From Methanobacteriota archaeon (GTDB lineage Archaea > Thermoplasmatota > Poseidoniia > Poseidoniales > Thalassarchaeaceae), in assembly GCA_002708695.1 (NCBI GenBank), contig PAOZ01000004.1, positions 27,954-64,131 on the forward strand: 36,178 nucleotides of DNA, written 5' to 3'. The notes beneath the pieces were generated by a model. The model ran no database searches and was not told the DNA's origin. It was given only the letters and a program-made list of their open reading frames with translations. Positions 6,776 through 15,319 of this stretch are shown piece by piece. The first letter of the stretch is position 1; every line of letters begins with the position of its first letter. Both the position numbers and the translations under genes were made by a program.

Positions 6776-8022
6776 AATGGTGGAAGAAATTCTCCACAAG
6801 TTTCCGAAATTCGGAGTAATTGATTGTATTTTGACGTTCTATCTGAACGAGCAGGGGCTCCGGTTTTTATTTGGCCCGTTCGAGATCCTACTGCCAAATC
6901 AGCAATTGTATTATCACTCGTTTCCCCTGATCGATGACTCATAATTGTTCCAAATCCATTGCTCTTCGCCATTTCTATGCATTCTAGAGTTTCAGTAATG
7001 GTTCCAATTTGGTTTGGTTTAATCAAAATAGCATTGGCAGAACGCCGTTCAATTCCATCACTTAATCGATTCACATTGGTTACAAAAAGATCATCTCCAA
7101 CAATTTGAACTCTATCTCCAATCTCGCTAGTTAATAATGACCATGAATTCCAATCATCTTCTCCAAACGGGTCTTCAATAGAGATAATTGGATGCTCGTC
7201 AGCCCATTTTGCATAAGTCTCAACTAAATCGTCTCCACTAAGTATTGCACCATCGATATGATAGCCATCATCATGAAGAAACTCTTGTGCTGCAACATCT
7301 AAAGCGATTCCTAGTTCATCTCCCGGTGAATAACCTGCACGCTCAATTGATTCAGATAACAAACTAAGGCCCATTTCATTTGAAGGTAGATTTGGGGCAA
7401 ACCCTCCTTCATCACCAATTCCACCTAACAATCCCCTTTCTTTCAATACAGATTTCAAAGAATGATATGTTTCTACGCCTGCTCTCAATGCTTCTGGAAA
7501 ACTATCAAATCCGTGAGGAACAACCATGAATTCTTGAATATCAACATCACTTGCAGCATGGGCCCCACCATTCAGAATATTCATGAGAGGAACTGGTAAA
7601 CAACCACCTGATAATCCACCAACGTATCTCCAAAGAGGTTGAGAGTGTACATGTGCTCCAGCATGTAGACAAGCCATGGAAGCTCCCAGTGTGGCGTTTG
7701 CACCAATATTTTCTTTATTTGCAGAATCATCAAGATCTAGAATACATTGATCTATAGTTGTTTGATCATCAACAGGCAATCCTACTAAAGCATCCTGAAT
7801 CGTTTCTATTACATTTTGTACTGCACCATCAACTCCTTTGCCCATCCATCGTTTACCTCCATCACGGAGTTCTACAGCCTCATGGCTTCCCGTACTAGCT
7901 CCTGAAGGAACCGCTGCCCTACCTGCCAATACACCATTTACAAAACAATCAACTTCGACTGTAGGATTCCCTCTTGAATCTAAGATTGATCTCGCATTCA
8001 AGCCTGTAATGTAAGCATCCAT
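6772..8022 (-). CDS. eno: Enolase (phosphopyruvate hydratase)
   Basis: Enolase interconverts 2-phosphoglycerate and phosphoenolpyruvate. The 416-aa protein has the N-terminal ARSILDSRGNPTVEVDC and the mobile loop PSGASTGSHEAVELRD, the metal ligands in ALDVAAQEF, SIEDPFGEDDW and VGDDLFVTN, the catalytic Lys in ILIKPNQIGT, and SHRSGETSDNTIADLAVG near the end. Everything expected is present and in order. It points toward the aminotransferase and overlaps its 3' end by four bases. The upstream gap of 42 bases follows an unrelated small protein in the same direction. Confidence 0.97.
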   Translation of the reverse strand: MDAYITGLNARSILDSRGNPTVEVDCFVNGVLAGRAAVPSGASTGSHEAVELRDGGKRWMGKGVDGAVQNVIETIQDALVGLPVDDQTTIDQCILDLDDSANKENIGANATLGASMACLHAGAHVHSQPLWRYVGGLSGGCLPVPLMNILNGGAHAASDVDIQEFMVVPHGFDSFPEALRAGVETYHSLKSVLKERGLLGGIGDEGGFAPNLPSNEMGLSLLSESIERAGYSPGDELGIALDVAAQEFLHDDGYHIDGAILSGDDLVETYAKWADEHPIISIEDPFGEDDWNSWSLLTSEIGDRVQIVGDDLFVTNVNRLSDGIERRSANAILIKPNQIGTITETLECIEMAKSNGFGTIMSHRSGETSDNTIADLAVGSRTGQIKTGAPARSDRTSKYNQLLRISETCGEFLPPF

Positions 8023-8064
8023 GGTGTTCGCCTTAGCCGTGGGTTCATGAATAAAACGAAAAAG

Positions 8065-8502
8065 TTAGGTGTTGAGATAACTTAGCCAACGAGCAGTTTT
8101 TGCTTGAAGTTGGGGAACATCTCTTTCCGAATTTGTTTGAACTAACCAGTTAAGATGCTCATCACTAGGTGAAATAGAAAACATTTCAGCAGAATAAATC
8201 GTGTTGTTTTCAGTAGAATATTGATTTTCTTCACAATGATCAACAAAGCAATGTACAAGATGTTTAGGGTAATGTTGCATTTTCCTATTATTTGGACAGA
8301 AATGGATAATACTCTTGGGAAGAAATAGAAGCGAACAACCAGTTTCATCATTTATTTCGTGATGGAGAATGTTTGCATCACCCAGTATTGCAGTAACATC
8401 AATCGTGTACCATGCTTGTATTCTTGGATCTAAATCGAGTTTAGCAATCTCATCTAGGAAATCTTGGATATGGAGTTGACCGAGTTGGTTCTCCGTCCCC
8501 AT
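8065..8502 (-). CDS. Conserved-looking protein of unknown function
   Basis: A soluble 145-aa protein I do not recognise. It has an N-terminal helical start (IQDFLDEIAKLDLDP), a strand-rich centre with several Cys and His residues (ILHHEIN, IIHFCPNN, HLVHCFVDHCEEN), and a C-terminal helix (QLQAKTARWLSYL). The C/H pattern is not a clean zinc finger. The ATG at 8502 was preferred to a GTG two codons upstream. It lies between the enolase and LURP-one genes, all on the minus strand. Confidence 0.6.
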   Translation of the reverse strand: MGTENQLGQLHIQDFLDEIAKLDLDPRIQAWYTIDVTAILGDANILHHEINDETGCSLLFLPKSIIHFCPNNRKMQHYPKHLVHCFVDHCEENQYSTENNTIYSAEMFSISPSDEHLNWLVQTNSERDVPQLQAKTARWLSYLNT

Positions 8503-8555
8503 AGACACTTTACTAAAAGGGTCTCATATGAAGGCGATGGCTGAAAAATTAACAT

Positions 8556-9131
8556 CTATTGGGATTGCCTGCCTTCGATTGCAGCGTTCAGTAACGCGAT
8601 TCCAACTAATACTCTACGATCAATTTGATGACCTTGAGGGATTGTTACAACTGTTCGCCGAATAAATGGGTTGAATAATTGATTTAATGTAATTTCAGAT
8701 GTTCCAGGTATTTCTATATGGAATCTTGCAGGAATCCACTTGCCGAATGGCACAAATCTTCTAACTAAGGCATTACTATCTTCAATTAATTCACCGTATT
8801 GGTTTCCATTTATGTCTAATAATTTCCATGTATCTTTCAATAATGATTTCCAACCTTTTCTTTGGGCTGAACCTAATATTTGTCCAGTTTGAACGTCGAA
8901 AATATCGTATGTTGCTGAAAAATCAATTACATTTCTTGCTTTGATATTTAGAAGTGCAGTGGTGCATGTTTCATCCGAATATAATGTAATATCCTCTTTT
9001 AATTTGAACGCTTTTTGTTTACAATAAGCAACAATATTTCCTTCCATGTCCTTGAACCAAAATTTTCCTCCAAAAAACTTCCAAAATTTTTCCTGAATTA
9101 GATAATTATTCAATTCAAACAAAGGGTGCAT
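8556..9131 (-). CDS. LURP-one-related / tubby-like (phospholipid scramblase-fold) protein
   Basis: LURP-one proteins fold as a twelve-stranded barrel around a central helix, like Tubby and scramblases. Seen here: the family start NYLIQEKFWKFFGGKFWFKD, the GNIVAYCKQKAFKLKEDITLYSDE block (about 30-54), and GWKSLLKDTWKLLDINGN (about 93-110). The C-terminal helix VLVGIALLNAAIEG (about 173-186) would fill the barrel. Length 191 aa is normal. The role of prokaryotic members is not established; membrane-lipid association is an extrapolation from fold. No operon partner is evident. Confidence 0.75.
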   Translation of the reverse strand: MHPLFELNNYLIQEKFWKFFGGKFWFKDMEGNIVAYCKQKAFKLKEDITLYSDETCTTALLNIKARNVIDFSATYDIFDVQTGQILGSAQRKGWKSLLKDTWKLLDINGNQYGELIEDSNALVRRFVPFGKWIPARFHIEIPGTSEITLNQLFNPFIRRTVVTIPQGHQIDRRVLVGIALLNAAIEGRQSQ

Positions 9132-9240
9132 ATTTCTCCCATCATGACTTTATTGATAGACTTCTCGCCGTTTTTGTTTGATTTTTTAATCATCGTCTTC
9201 TCGTCGTTTTCATATAGAACTGAATGCACGCTCGTTTGAC

Positions 9241-9317
9241 GCACAGGTAGCAAAGCCCGGTTACGCGTACGACTGCAGATCGTATTTACGTGGGTTCGAA
9301 TCCCACTCTGTGCTCCA
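9241..9317 (+). tRNA. tRNA-Cys (anticodon GCA), CCA encoded
   Basis: The cloverleaf can be drawn by hand. The acceptor stem GCACAGG pairs with TCTGTGC (one G-T pair). The anticodon stem TACGA/TCGTA (9268-9272, 9280-9284) closes a seven-base loop CTGCAGA with GCA at 9275-9277. The T arm is GTGGG-TTCGAAT-CCCAC. The discriminator base is T, as expected for cysteine, followed by genomic CCA at 9315-9317. The D stem is short with an A-A mismatch at 13-22, also known in other tRNA-Cys. No intron. The tRNA ends one base before the stop codon of the convergent gene at 9318. Confidence 0.95.
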
Positions 9318-9689
9318 TTATTCTTCTTCCAAGCGGTCCGTGAGGTGCTTCTCTTCTAGCTTGGCCCATCCATCTGATACTGTTGAAACATCATCTTCAT
9401 TCGTTGCATCTTCAATTACTTCATACATTGTTCGATTATCGACAAATATAGAAATCCAAATTTTTTGATTTTTATTTCTTCCAATAATTGCTTGAACTCC
9501 TAAAATTATTGAAAGTAATGATACAACTAACATCCCCATTCCAAGTTTCCAATCAAACATTTCTTGATATGAACATACACTCCCTACTTCACATTCAGGT
9601 AAATTGAGTAGTAAGTTTCCACCACCAAATGCTGAAACAATTGCTACCATCCAGACCAAACGTTCCACAGTTCGTGCAGGTGTTTCCAT
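9318..9689 (-). CDS. Two-helix membrane protein, unknown function
   Basis: A 123-aa protein with two predicted membrane segments (about 10-29 and 47-68) separated by a loop with two cysteines (ECEVGSVCSY) that may lie outside the cell and form a disulfide. The C-terminal half (about 70-123) is soluble, acidic and ends in DRLEEE. No family recognised. It lies 39 bases downstream of the NTPase gene on the same strand. Confidence 0.6.
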   Translation of the reverse strand: METPARTVERLVWMVAIVSAFGGGNLLLNLPECEVGSVCSYQEMFDWKLGMGMLVVSLLSIILGVQAIIGRNKNQKIWISIFVDNRTMYEVIEDATNEDDVSTVSDGWAKLEEKHLTDRLEEE

Positions 9690-9728
9690 GGCATCACATA
9701 CCGATTACGTGCATGAAGGCAACGGTGG

Positions 9729-10466
9729 TCAAAAAGAATCACGCATTAGTTTGTGAATCTTGTAAGGAAGTAGGGCACGATTAACTGGAGTCACTTCTAG
9801 GATTCGGGCATCATCTCTTCTTCTAATGTCTTGAAGTAAAGGATGCCTAGATTTTTTTGCTAATGTCATTACAGTTGGCTTATCTAATTCTAGCGCTGCT
9901 CTTACAATTTTTACAAATTCTTCAGACTCAACACTAAATTTTCCAATTTCATCTATTACAATTATTTCTGCATTATCCATTGCATTTTGTATTGCTGGTA
10001 TTGCCACGGTATCCATTGATTCTGTGTCGATACCAAATCCAAACACCCTATTTCTTGAATCAATATCTTTGTGGGCCATTATAGCCTCATCTTCAGTAAT
10101 TATATCTATACAACGGTAACCCTTTCTTTCTCCATCTTCGATTACTGGCTCTGTTCTCATTCCAGCAATAATGAGAATATCTGCTGTACTTTCGCCACGA
10201 GCTCTGATTTCATCGGTCCTTTCATTGACCAACATTTCCACGACTTTTTGCATCACAGCGGACTTGCCGCTGCGAGGAAGTCCTGTAATTCCGATTTTCG
10301 GATGAACACCCATTCTTAGTCTTCGCCTCCGAACGATACTTCGCGCGTAGCCTAACGAAGATACTTCACCACTATTAAATATCCTCCTTATAACTGGAAT
10401 CCGTTCTGATAATCTACCTATTTTTAAATAGCCAAATACAGACGAAAAATCATAATTCGTCTTCAT
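9729..10466 (-). CDS. THEP1-like P-loop nucleoside triphosphatase (NTPase_1 family)
   Basis: Walker A is GLPRSGKS (62-69 from the ATG at 10466) after a KIGITG strand, and Walker B is IIVIDEIGK with the family-typical DEIG. A ribonucleotide-binding region and the C-terminal TPVNRALLP strand-helix complete the domain. THEP1 proteins hydrolyse NTPs in vitro; their role in cells is not firmly known. The first ~50 residues are basic (IVRRRRLRMG) and not part of the usual 170-190-aa domain, so the true start may be the internal ATG at 10313. Other candidates are 10466, 10481 (ATG) and 10487 (TTG); all overlap the upstream TerB-like gene slightly except 10313. Confidence 0.8.
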   Translation of the reverse strand: MKTNYDFSSVFGYLKIGRLSERIPVIRRIFNSGEVSSLGYARSIVRRRRLRMGVHPKIGITGLPRSGKSAVMQKVVEMLVNERTDEIRARGESTADILIIAGMRTEPVIEDGERKGYRCIDIITEDEAIMAHKDIDSRNRVFGFGIDTESMDTVAIPAIQNAMDNAEIIVIDEIGKFSVESEEFVKIVRAALELDKPTVMTLAKKSRHPLLQDIRRRDDARILEVTPVNRALLPYKIHKLMRDSF

Positions 10467-10911
10467 ATTTTTCGCTTTCATCTTCAATGATTAAGTTCAA
10501 CCATTCTCTTGATTCTTGCAACCATGTCCAACCCTCATCGACCCACTTGAAAATACGATTCAGGTCCTTTTCTTCCAAATCACAATATTTAGCCAAATTC
10601 AATAGGAATTGAACTTCCTCCTCTTGGAATTCACCATCGCATGCTCCAACTATTGTTGCATCACGTAGAGCCAATCTAATCGCTACATCGCTCATTCCTT
10701 CGATTATATTTTCAATATCTAATTTAATTTTCAATTCTTGTCTTAACATATCTCTTTTTCCAGGTGGGATTAATGCTCGCCCCATTGCTGCTTCAATAGC
10801 AGCAGTTTCTTCTCGTACCAAAGTTCCGTCTGCACCTGCCATAGCAATTAATATGCGAACGTAACCTTCACGATCATCGTTTTCTAGAAAATCAATCGCA
10901 TCAGGTAACAC
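10450..10911 (-). CDS. TerB-like helical protein, second of a tandem pair
   Basis: An acidic, all-helical 153-aa protein with TerB-fold signatures: YVRILIAMAGADGTLVREETAAIEAAMG (in two halves around 18-45) and LALRDATIVGACDGEFQEEEVQFLLNLAK (around 80-108). The ADG/CDG turns followed by EE resemble the acidic metal-binding turns of TerB. GTG start at 10911 is supported by GAGGGA upstream and by alignment with the paralogue, which also begins MLPD. It is 9 bases downstream of that paralogue and overlaps the NTPase gene. Confidence 0.65.
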   Translation of the reverse strand: MLPDAIDFLENDDREGYVRILIAMAGADGTLVREETAAIEAAMGRALIPPGKRDMLRQELKIKLDIENIIEGMSDVAIRLALRDATIVGACDGEFQEEEVQFLLNLAKYCDLEEKDLNRIFKWVDEGWTWLQESREWLNLIIEDESEKYEDEL

Positions 10912-10920
10912 TTTGTTCCC

Positions 10921-11358
10921 TCACGATGCATCTAGTATCTTTATTCCACGATCCATCCAGTCATAACCATCCATGACCCAATCAAGTAAATCATCTACAA
11001 CTGAATCTTCCATCCCTAATCCCGAAGCGATTTGGAGTAGAACATCAAATTCATCTTCATCTACTGTTCCATCAGCAGCAGACATCATTATTGCATCTCG
11101 TAAAGCCAACTTTCCTGCCTTTCCATCTGAACTGATTTTTAAATCTTCAAGACATTCTGCAAGCGTGGGTGGATTTTGGAGATAATCACGAATCGCAGCC
11201 CTTTGATTTGGAGACAGTAAAGCAGTCCCCATTCGTTGTTCAAACATTGCCATTTCATCTACAGTGACATCATTATCGATCTTTGCTATGAATGCAAGAA
11301 GTTTGGCATAAGCAAAACGTTCGTTCTGGGGGAGGGTGTGCAGCGTGTCTGGCAGCAT
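10921..11358 (-). CDS. TerB-like helical protein, first of a tandem pair
   Basis: Paralogue of the next gene: MLPDTLHTL versus MLPDAIDFL, MGTALLSP versus MGRALIPP, and LALRDAIMMSAADGTVDEDEFDVLL versus LALRDATIVGACDGEFQEEEVQFLL align without effort. TerB-fold proteins occur in tellurite/stress loci and in many membrane-stress systems. A specific role here is unknown, and no other ter genes are visible. The ATG at 11358, preceded by AGGTGAGGGG, is chosen over a GTG at 11367. Transcribed with 10450-10911 and probably the NTPase. Confidence 0.65.
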   Translation of the reverse strand: MLPDTLHTLPQNERFAYAKLLAFIAKIDNDVTVDEMAMFEQRMGTALLSPNQRAAIRDYLQNPPTLAECLEDLKISSDGKAGKLALRDAIMMSAADGTVDEDEFDVLLQIASGLGMEDSVVDDLLDWVMDGYDWMDRGIKILDAS

Positions 11359-11405
11359 ACCCCTCACCTAACATGCCCTCACATCAATCTAGCGTCGATA
11401 AAACG

Positions 11406-12230
11406 TCAGTCATCGTTAGTCTCAACATCGGAAGGCTTTCCCGTTAGCATCGATCTTAATCGAGCATTATCTGATTGAATAGCTTCCATCCAATCATATT
11501 TAACTCCTAAATTATCAGCTAATACTCTTAATGCATTACTATCTTTTGGTAGACATTTTCCTCCAAACCCTCGATTTAATCCAAAAATAGGATCCAAATG
11601 TGAAGGCCCTATTGGTTGTGCTTGAGTGGATGTAATTATGTCTTTAACCGTGTACCAATCTGCATTTATTCCTTCACATATGTCATACATTTGATTGGCA
11701 AAAATCACCTTTACTGCATAGAAGGTATTTTTTGCATATTTTACCATTTCAGCAACAGATGGTTCAACAAAAAATGTCAGATCCGATTTTAATACACCTG
11801 CTTCACGATGTTGTTCAAAAACACGTTTTGCAACATCTTCATGATGGGTTCCACAGACAAGAATATCTTGATTTCCAAAATCCTCTAAATGACGCCTTTC
11901 TACTAAGAATTCTGGCGAATATGCAATTTTTAGATGAGGGTATTCATCATGAAATTGTTGAGTAGTTCCTGGCACGACAGTACTTTTTATGACAGCAGTA
12001 AATCCATTAGGCAAATCATCTAAAATTGATTTTACAATAGAGAGATCACAGGAACCATCTACATCAGACATAGGGGTTGGAACAGCAATATAGGCCATAT
12101 CTACATTATCTGTAACATCGGATAAGGACGTACCTCTAACTGGGTCATGGATAAATAATTCATGAACACTCGAAAACCAGTGTTCCATTGCCCCTCCAAC
12201 TATTCCTGCCCCAATAATTCCAACTTTCAT
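11406..12230 (-). CDS. UDP-glucose/GDP-mannose dehydrogenase family protein, short form
   Basis: These enzymes oxidise the C6 of a nucleotide sugar twice with NAD+ to give a uronic acid. The N-terminal Rossmann motif is [10 protein letters not shown] (4-13), followed by VPTPM (50-54), STVVPGTT (83-90), YSPEFLVE (104-111), [20 protein letters not shown] (161-180), and the catalytic C226 in [10 protein letters not shown]. The protein stops at 274 aa, just after the central helix, while the family is usually ~400-450 aa with a third UDP-binding domain. So the NAD and catalytic domains are intact but the last domain is absent. It follows the NDP-sugar pyrophosphorylase by 17 bases; the pair probably makes a sugar nucleotide for surface glycans. 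Confidence 0.85.
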   Translation of the reverse strand: MKVGIIGAGIVGGAMEHWFSSVHELFIHDPVRGTSLSDVTDNVDMAYIAVPTPMSDVDGSCDLSIVKSILDDLPNGFTAVIKSTVVPGTTQQFHDEYPHLKIAYSPEFLVERRHLEDFGNQDILVCGTHHEDVAKRVFEQHREAGVLKSDLTFFVEPSVAEMVKYAKNTFYAVKVIFANQMYDICEGINADWYTVKDIITSTQAQPIGPSHLDPIFGLNRGFGGKCLPKDSNALRVLADNLGVKYDWMEAIQSDNARLRSMLTGKPSDVETNDD

Positions 12231-12247
12231 AATTACTCATCCCGTAT

Positions 12248-13036
12248 TTATTGAGAACCGTGAGGTTCAGGATCGCCTTGACGAATATTACAAGGTTCAG
12301 GCGACAATAATCCTTCTTTAGCCAATTCCGCTGCACGAAGTAGAGCATCAGGCGTTCCACAATCTAACCATTCTTCGTGTTCAAGATCTTTGAGATGAAT
12401 ATCTCCCATTGCAATATATTTGCGATTTAAATCTGAAATAGAAAATCCATTGGATTCTGTAGTCATATCTTCATCTAATAGTTCCCAAAATCTTTCATCA
12501 TAAAGATAAATTCCACCAATTGCAATATTGCTTGGAGGGTCATCAGGTTTTTCGATAATGTCAGTTAAATTTCCATCATCATCAAAAACACCTACTCCAA
12601 ATGCGCATGGATCATCAACTGATCTACCGAGTAAAAGACAGCCAGGAGGCTCATCAGAATTTTTCCACATTTCCACTTCATCAATTAAATCGGCTGTAGT
12701 AATATTATCTGAAAAGTAAACCATCAATCTACTTCCCTCAACATGGGGTCTAGCTAAATTTAGGGCATAAGCTACTCCTTGAGGACTTTCTTCAATAACA
12801 TAATGTATATTCTCACCAGGCAATCCAACACCGACGTGTTGAGCGATTTGTCCAATAAATTGATTGCCAATAATTGTGATATCTTGGATACCCGTTCTTC
12901 TTATGAATGCAAGAGCAAAATCAATCACAGGCCTCCTATGGAGAGGTAACATTGCCTTATGCATGTATCTAGTAAAGGGTAACATGCGGGAACCATGCCC
13001 GCCGGCAACAAGAATTGCCTTCATCGGCTTCGCCAT
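12248..13036 (-). CDS. NDP-sugar pyrophosphorylase (glucose-1-phosphate nucleotidyltransferase type)
   Basis: Joins a sugar-1-phosphate to UTP or dTTP. The signature MKAILVAGGHGSRMLPFTRYMHKAMLPLHRRPVID is split across residues 5-38, with the GG-x-G-S-R-M/L loop that binds the nucleotide and the Lys of KAMLP. Further motifs are EESPQGVAYAL (about 82-92), FSDNI (about 108-112, a Ser in place of the common Gly-Asp-Asn), and EKPDDPPSNIAIGGIYLY (about 160-177). At 262 aa it is RmlA-sized with no left-handed helix domain. It sits just upstream of the sugar dehydrogenase, so glucose-1-phosphate/UTP is a reasonable but unproven substrate pair. Confidence 0.87.
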   Translation of the reverse strand: MAKPMKAILVAGGHGSRMLPFTRYMHKAMLPLHRRPVIDFALAFIRRTGIQDITIIGNQFIGQIAQHVGVGLPGENIHYVIEESPQGVAYALNLARPHVEGSRLMVYFSDNITTADLIDEVEMWKNSDEPPGCLLLGRSVDDPCAFGVGVFDDDGNLTDIIEKPDDPPSNIAIGGIYLYDERFWELLDEDMTTESNGFSISDLNRKYIAMGDIHLKDLEHEEWLDCGTPDALLRAAELAKEGLLSPEPCNIRQGDPEPHGSQ

Positions 13037-13058
13037 GTGTCTCCCTTCTTCTCATGGT

Positions 13059-13781
13059 TCATGGACTTTCATCATAATCTTCAGAATTAGATATAACTGG
13101 TCCACCAAAATGACCTTGTCCCACTAAATCACCTAATCTTTCTACTCCAGCCTCAATTAATTCAGGATCATTTCGTTCAGCTTCATCCCAAGCATTTTGA
13201 GAGTTTTCTGCAGCAATACTATCTGCTTCAACTTTAATTATTGTACTCCGCTCTAATTTTGCTTCTAATCCTTCATGCTCATTTCTCAAATTCATTCCAT
13301 CGATTGTTGGCATACTGGAATCAAAAGTATCTGCTCCTCCTCCAATCGCGACACCTTTTGGATCCTTTCCTCGAGTTTTGTAAATCGCCCCACCAGTGGA
13401 ACTAATTTCTTTCGCAAAAGGGTCGGAAGAAACACTATTGATAATTTTATCAACACGAGAATTTTCAGAAGTAACATCCTCATATTCGTCGAATTTATCA
13501 TTCAAATCAATTCTTCTTTGATGATCAGCTGCACCCCAAGCAATTACGAGTAATATAGGGAATAATACCAGAAATAAAATCGAACTTGGAATTCCTATTT
13601 GATTAACTAATGGACCAATATCAATTAACAGATAAATACTCAAAATTCCAACTAACCATGTAATAATTAAAGAAATAATTCTGAATATTGTTCGTTGAAA
13701 TTCTGATTCTAATTTGTGTTTGATTATTTCTAGTTCATCGATATCAATCGGGTAAACCCCTCTCTCATCACTAGAACTCAT
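13059..13781 (-). CDS. Two-helix membrane protein with long cytoplasmic tail, unknown
   Basis: A 240-aa protein with an acidic N-terminus, two close membrane segments (about 32-54 and 63-83), and a 155-residue soluble, acidic tail. The tail contains a Gly-rich stretch (GVAIGGGADTF) and a helical end. No family recognised. It begins 10 bases after the stop of the coiled-coil gene 13791-14558 and precedes the NDP-sugar genes, all on the minus strand. Confidence 0.6.
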   Translation of the reverse strand: MSSSDERGVYPIDIDELEIIKHKLESEFQRTIFRIISLIITWLVGILSIYLLIDIGPLVNQIGIPSSILFLVLFPILLVIAWGAADHQRRIDLNDKFDEYEDVTSENSRVDKIINSVSSDPFAKEISSTGGAIYKTRGKDPKGVAIGGGADTFDSSMPTIDGMNLRNEHEGLEAKLERSTIIKVEADSIAAENSQNAWDEAERNDPELIEAGVERLGDLVGQGHFGGPVISNSEDYDESP

Positions 13782-13790
13782 GGTTTACGA

Positions 13791-14558
13791 TTATTGCATG
13801 TCTTCTTCAAGTGCTCGGACCCATGAGTCAGCAATATTCCTAGGTAAATCCGGTAACGTAATACTATCTTCTTTTTTGCTATCTGAAACCATTACAGAAT
13901 CAGCAACAGAAATAGTCTGATGTCTTGGTAATCTTGCAATATCTGATAACAAGTTGCTAAGCATTCCTTGTACTGACCGGTTATTTTCTATTACTTCTTG
14001 ATTGACCCTTCTCGCGTCTTCCATCGCTTGAGCACGAGAATTTTCACTTCTCCTGGCTTGCCCATCCATCAATACTTCAATCATTGTCATCATCTGGTTC
14101 CATCTTTCAGTTTCAAAATTTTGAGATTGTCGAATTCCATCTAGTAATTCTTGATTTTTAATCATCATTTGATTTTGTTTATCTATTGCCCTCATGGTTT
14201 CTTTCATCGCGCCCTCTTGAATAGCTAAAGCCCTTCTTTGTTCATCTAATAGTTTCCTAGCTTCCGGAGCCCCTATGGCATCTCTTCGTGCTAATTCCTC
14301 TTCTAAAGAGGTTGAAAATTGATTTAATTTTTCGAAGTGTATTCGAATATCTCTTAATTGTCTGGATAATTCTTCTACATTTTTTGCACGTTCTAAACAC
14401 AATTGTTTGAATTTACGATGATTTGATGCATTATATGGTGCATCAACTAGAGTCATAACAATTATCCAAGTCGAAATTGTTGGTATTGGAGCTGGCCAAA
14501 GAGTCCAAACATAGTAAGCAGAAAAAAATCCGAGAGTTATGGCGATTAAACGGGGCAT
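13791..14558 (-). CDS. Membrane-anchored coiled-coil protein, unknown
   Basis: Residues 3-20 and 26-40 are hydrophobic (a hairpin or two short spans), after which about 160 residues (50-205) are continuous charged helix rich in Glu, Arg, Gln and Leu with heptad-like spacing (ELSRQLRDIRIHFEKLNQF, QNQMMIKNQELLDGIRQS). The tail (215-255) is low in structure. It looks like a membrane-tethered scaffold. No enzymatic motif. It is the middle gene of three unknown genes transcribed together. Confidence 0.6.
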   Translation of the reverse strand: MPRLIAITLGFFSAYYVWTLWPAPIPTISTWIIVMTLVDAPYNASNHRKFKQLCLERAKNVEELSRQLRDIRIHFEKLNQFSTSLEEELARRDAIGAPEARKLLDEQRRALAIQEGAMKETMRAIDKQNQMMIKNQELLDGIRQSQNFETERWNQMMTMIEVLMDGQARRSENSRAQAMEDARRVNQEVIENNRSVQGMLSNLLSDIARLPRHQTISVADSVMVSDSKKEDSITLPDLPRNIADSWVRALEEDMQ

Positions 14559-14618
14559 ATCACCTATCTATTAGTCGTTGAACTATATCATGGGTAGATG
14601 GGGAAACCCAGGGCCCCA

Positions 14619-15218
14619 TTAATCTGCAAAGCCATAAAGTCCATCGCCAAGGTGCATAATTTGGTTTGTAGATACTAGATGTTCAATTGCTTCTTGAACT
14701 TCATTTGTATCAAATCTGAGCGAAGAGCAGATGTCCATCATTTCATCTTCATGCAGAACAGCATCTTGTGATTCCTCCATTTCTTGAAGTATATGTTCAC
14801 AACAAATCCGTAGTATTGGATCATCATCAACAGCATCAATATCTTCAGTAGGAATCATTTCTTCGGGTTGCATAACTACAATTTTTGGTTTATCTTCAAA
14901 TTTAGGTTGAGCATATGCATCAAACAAATTCTTTTGATGGGGGTCATTAATTCGTTTTGATTCACTCATTTGTCTTTCAACGCGTTCAATCAAACGTTCA
15001 ATACGATGTTGGCGATGTTCTAATTTCAATTGTTCATCATTGAGTTTTGATACAAGTAGTTCCATTTCTTGATTTGCACATTCTACTAACCAATTATGAA
15101 AATTCCATGAGGGATCGATTCGAAGCATATTTTCCCATAATTCGCGGACTTCAATTGGCAGTGAATCAGGATTGATTCGAATTTTTGTCGAATCCTCAGA
15201 TGACCCCTGTTCATCCAT
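14619..15218 (-). CDS. Coiled-coil protein with winged-helix-like C-terminus, unknown
   Basis: A soluble 199-aa protein. Residues 45-88 form a charged coiled coil (KLNDEQLKLEHRQHRIERL). Residues 90-125 are a Pro/Glu-rich linker, and 130-199 look like a winged helix: three helices (ILRICCEHILQEM, DEMMDICSSL, TNEVQEAIEHLV) then a hairpin (QIMHLGDGLYGF). It may bind DNA or a protein partner; which is not decidable. First of three co-oriented unknown genes, divergent from the dehydrogenase at 15320. Confidence 0.6.
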   Translation of the reverse strand: MDEQGSSEDSTKIRINPDSLPIEVRELWENMLRIDPSWNFHNWLVECANQEMELLVSKLNDEQLKLEHRQHRIERLIERVERQMSESKRINDPHQKNLFDAYAQPKFEDKPKIVVMQPEEMIPTEDIDAVDDDPILRICCEHILQEMEESQDAVLHEDEMMDICSSLRFDTNEVQEAIEHLVSTNQIMHLGDGLYGFAD

Positions 15219-15319
15219 AGAAGAACAACTTACCTTCCCCGTCTATGAACGATTCCCTTGTTTTGTCCATTTATCATTTAGACAGGCGTATTGATGAATG
15301 ATTACCGGCTGCCAAAGTC

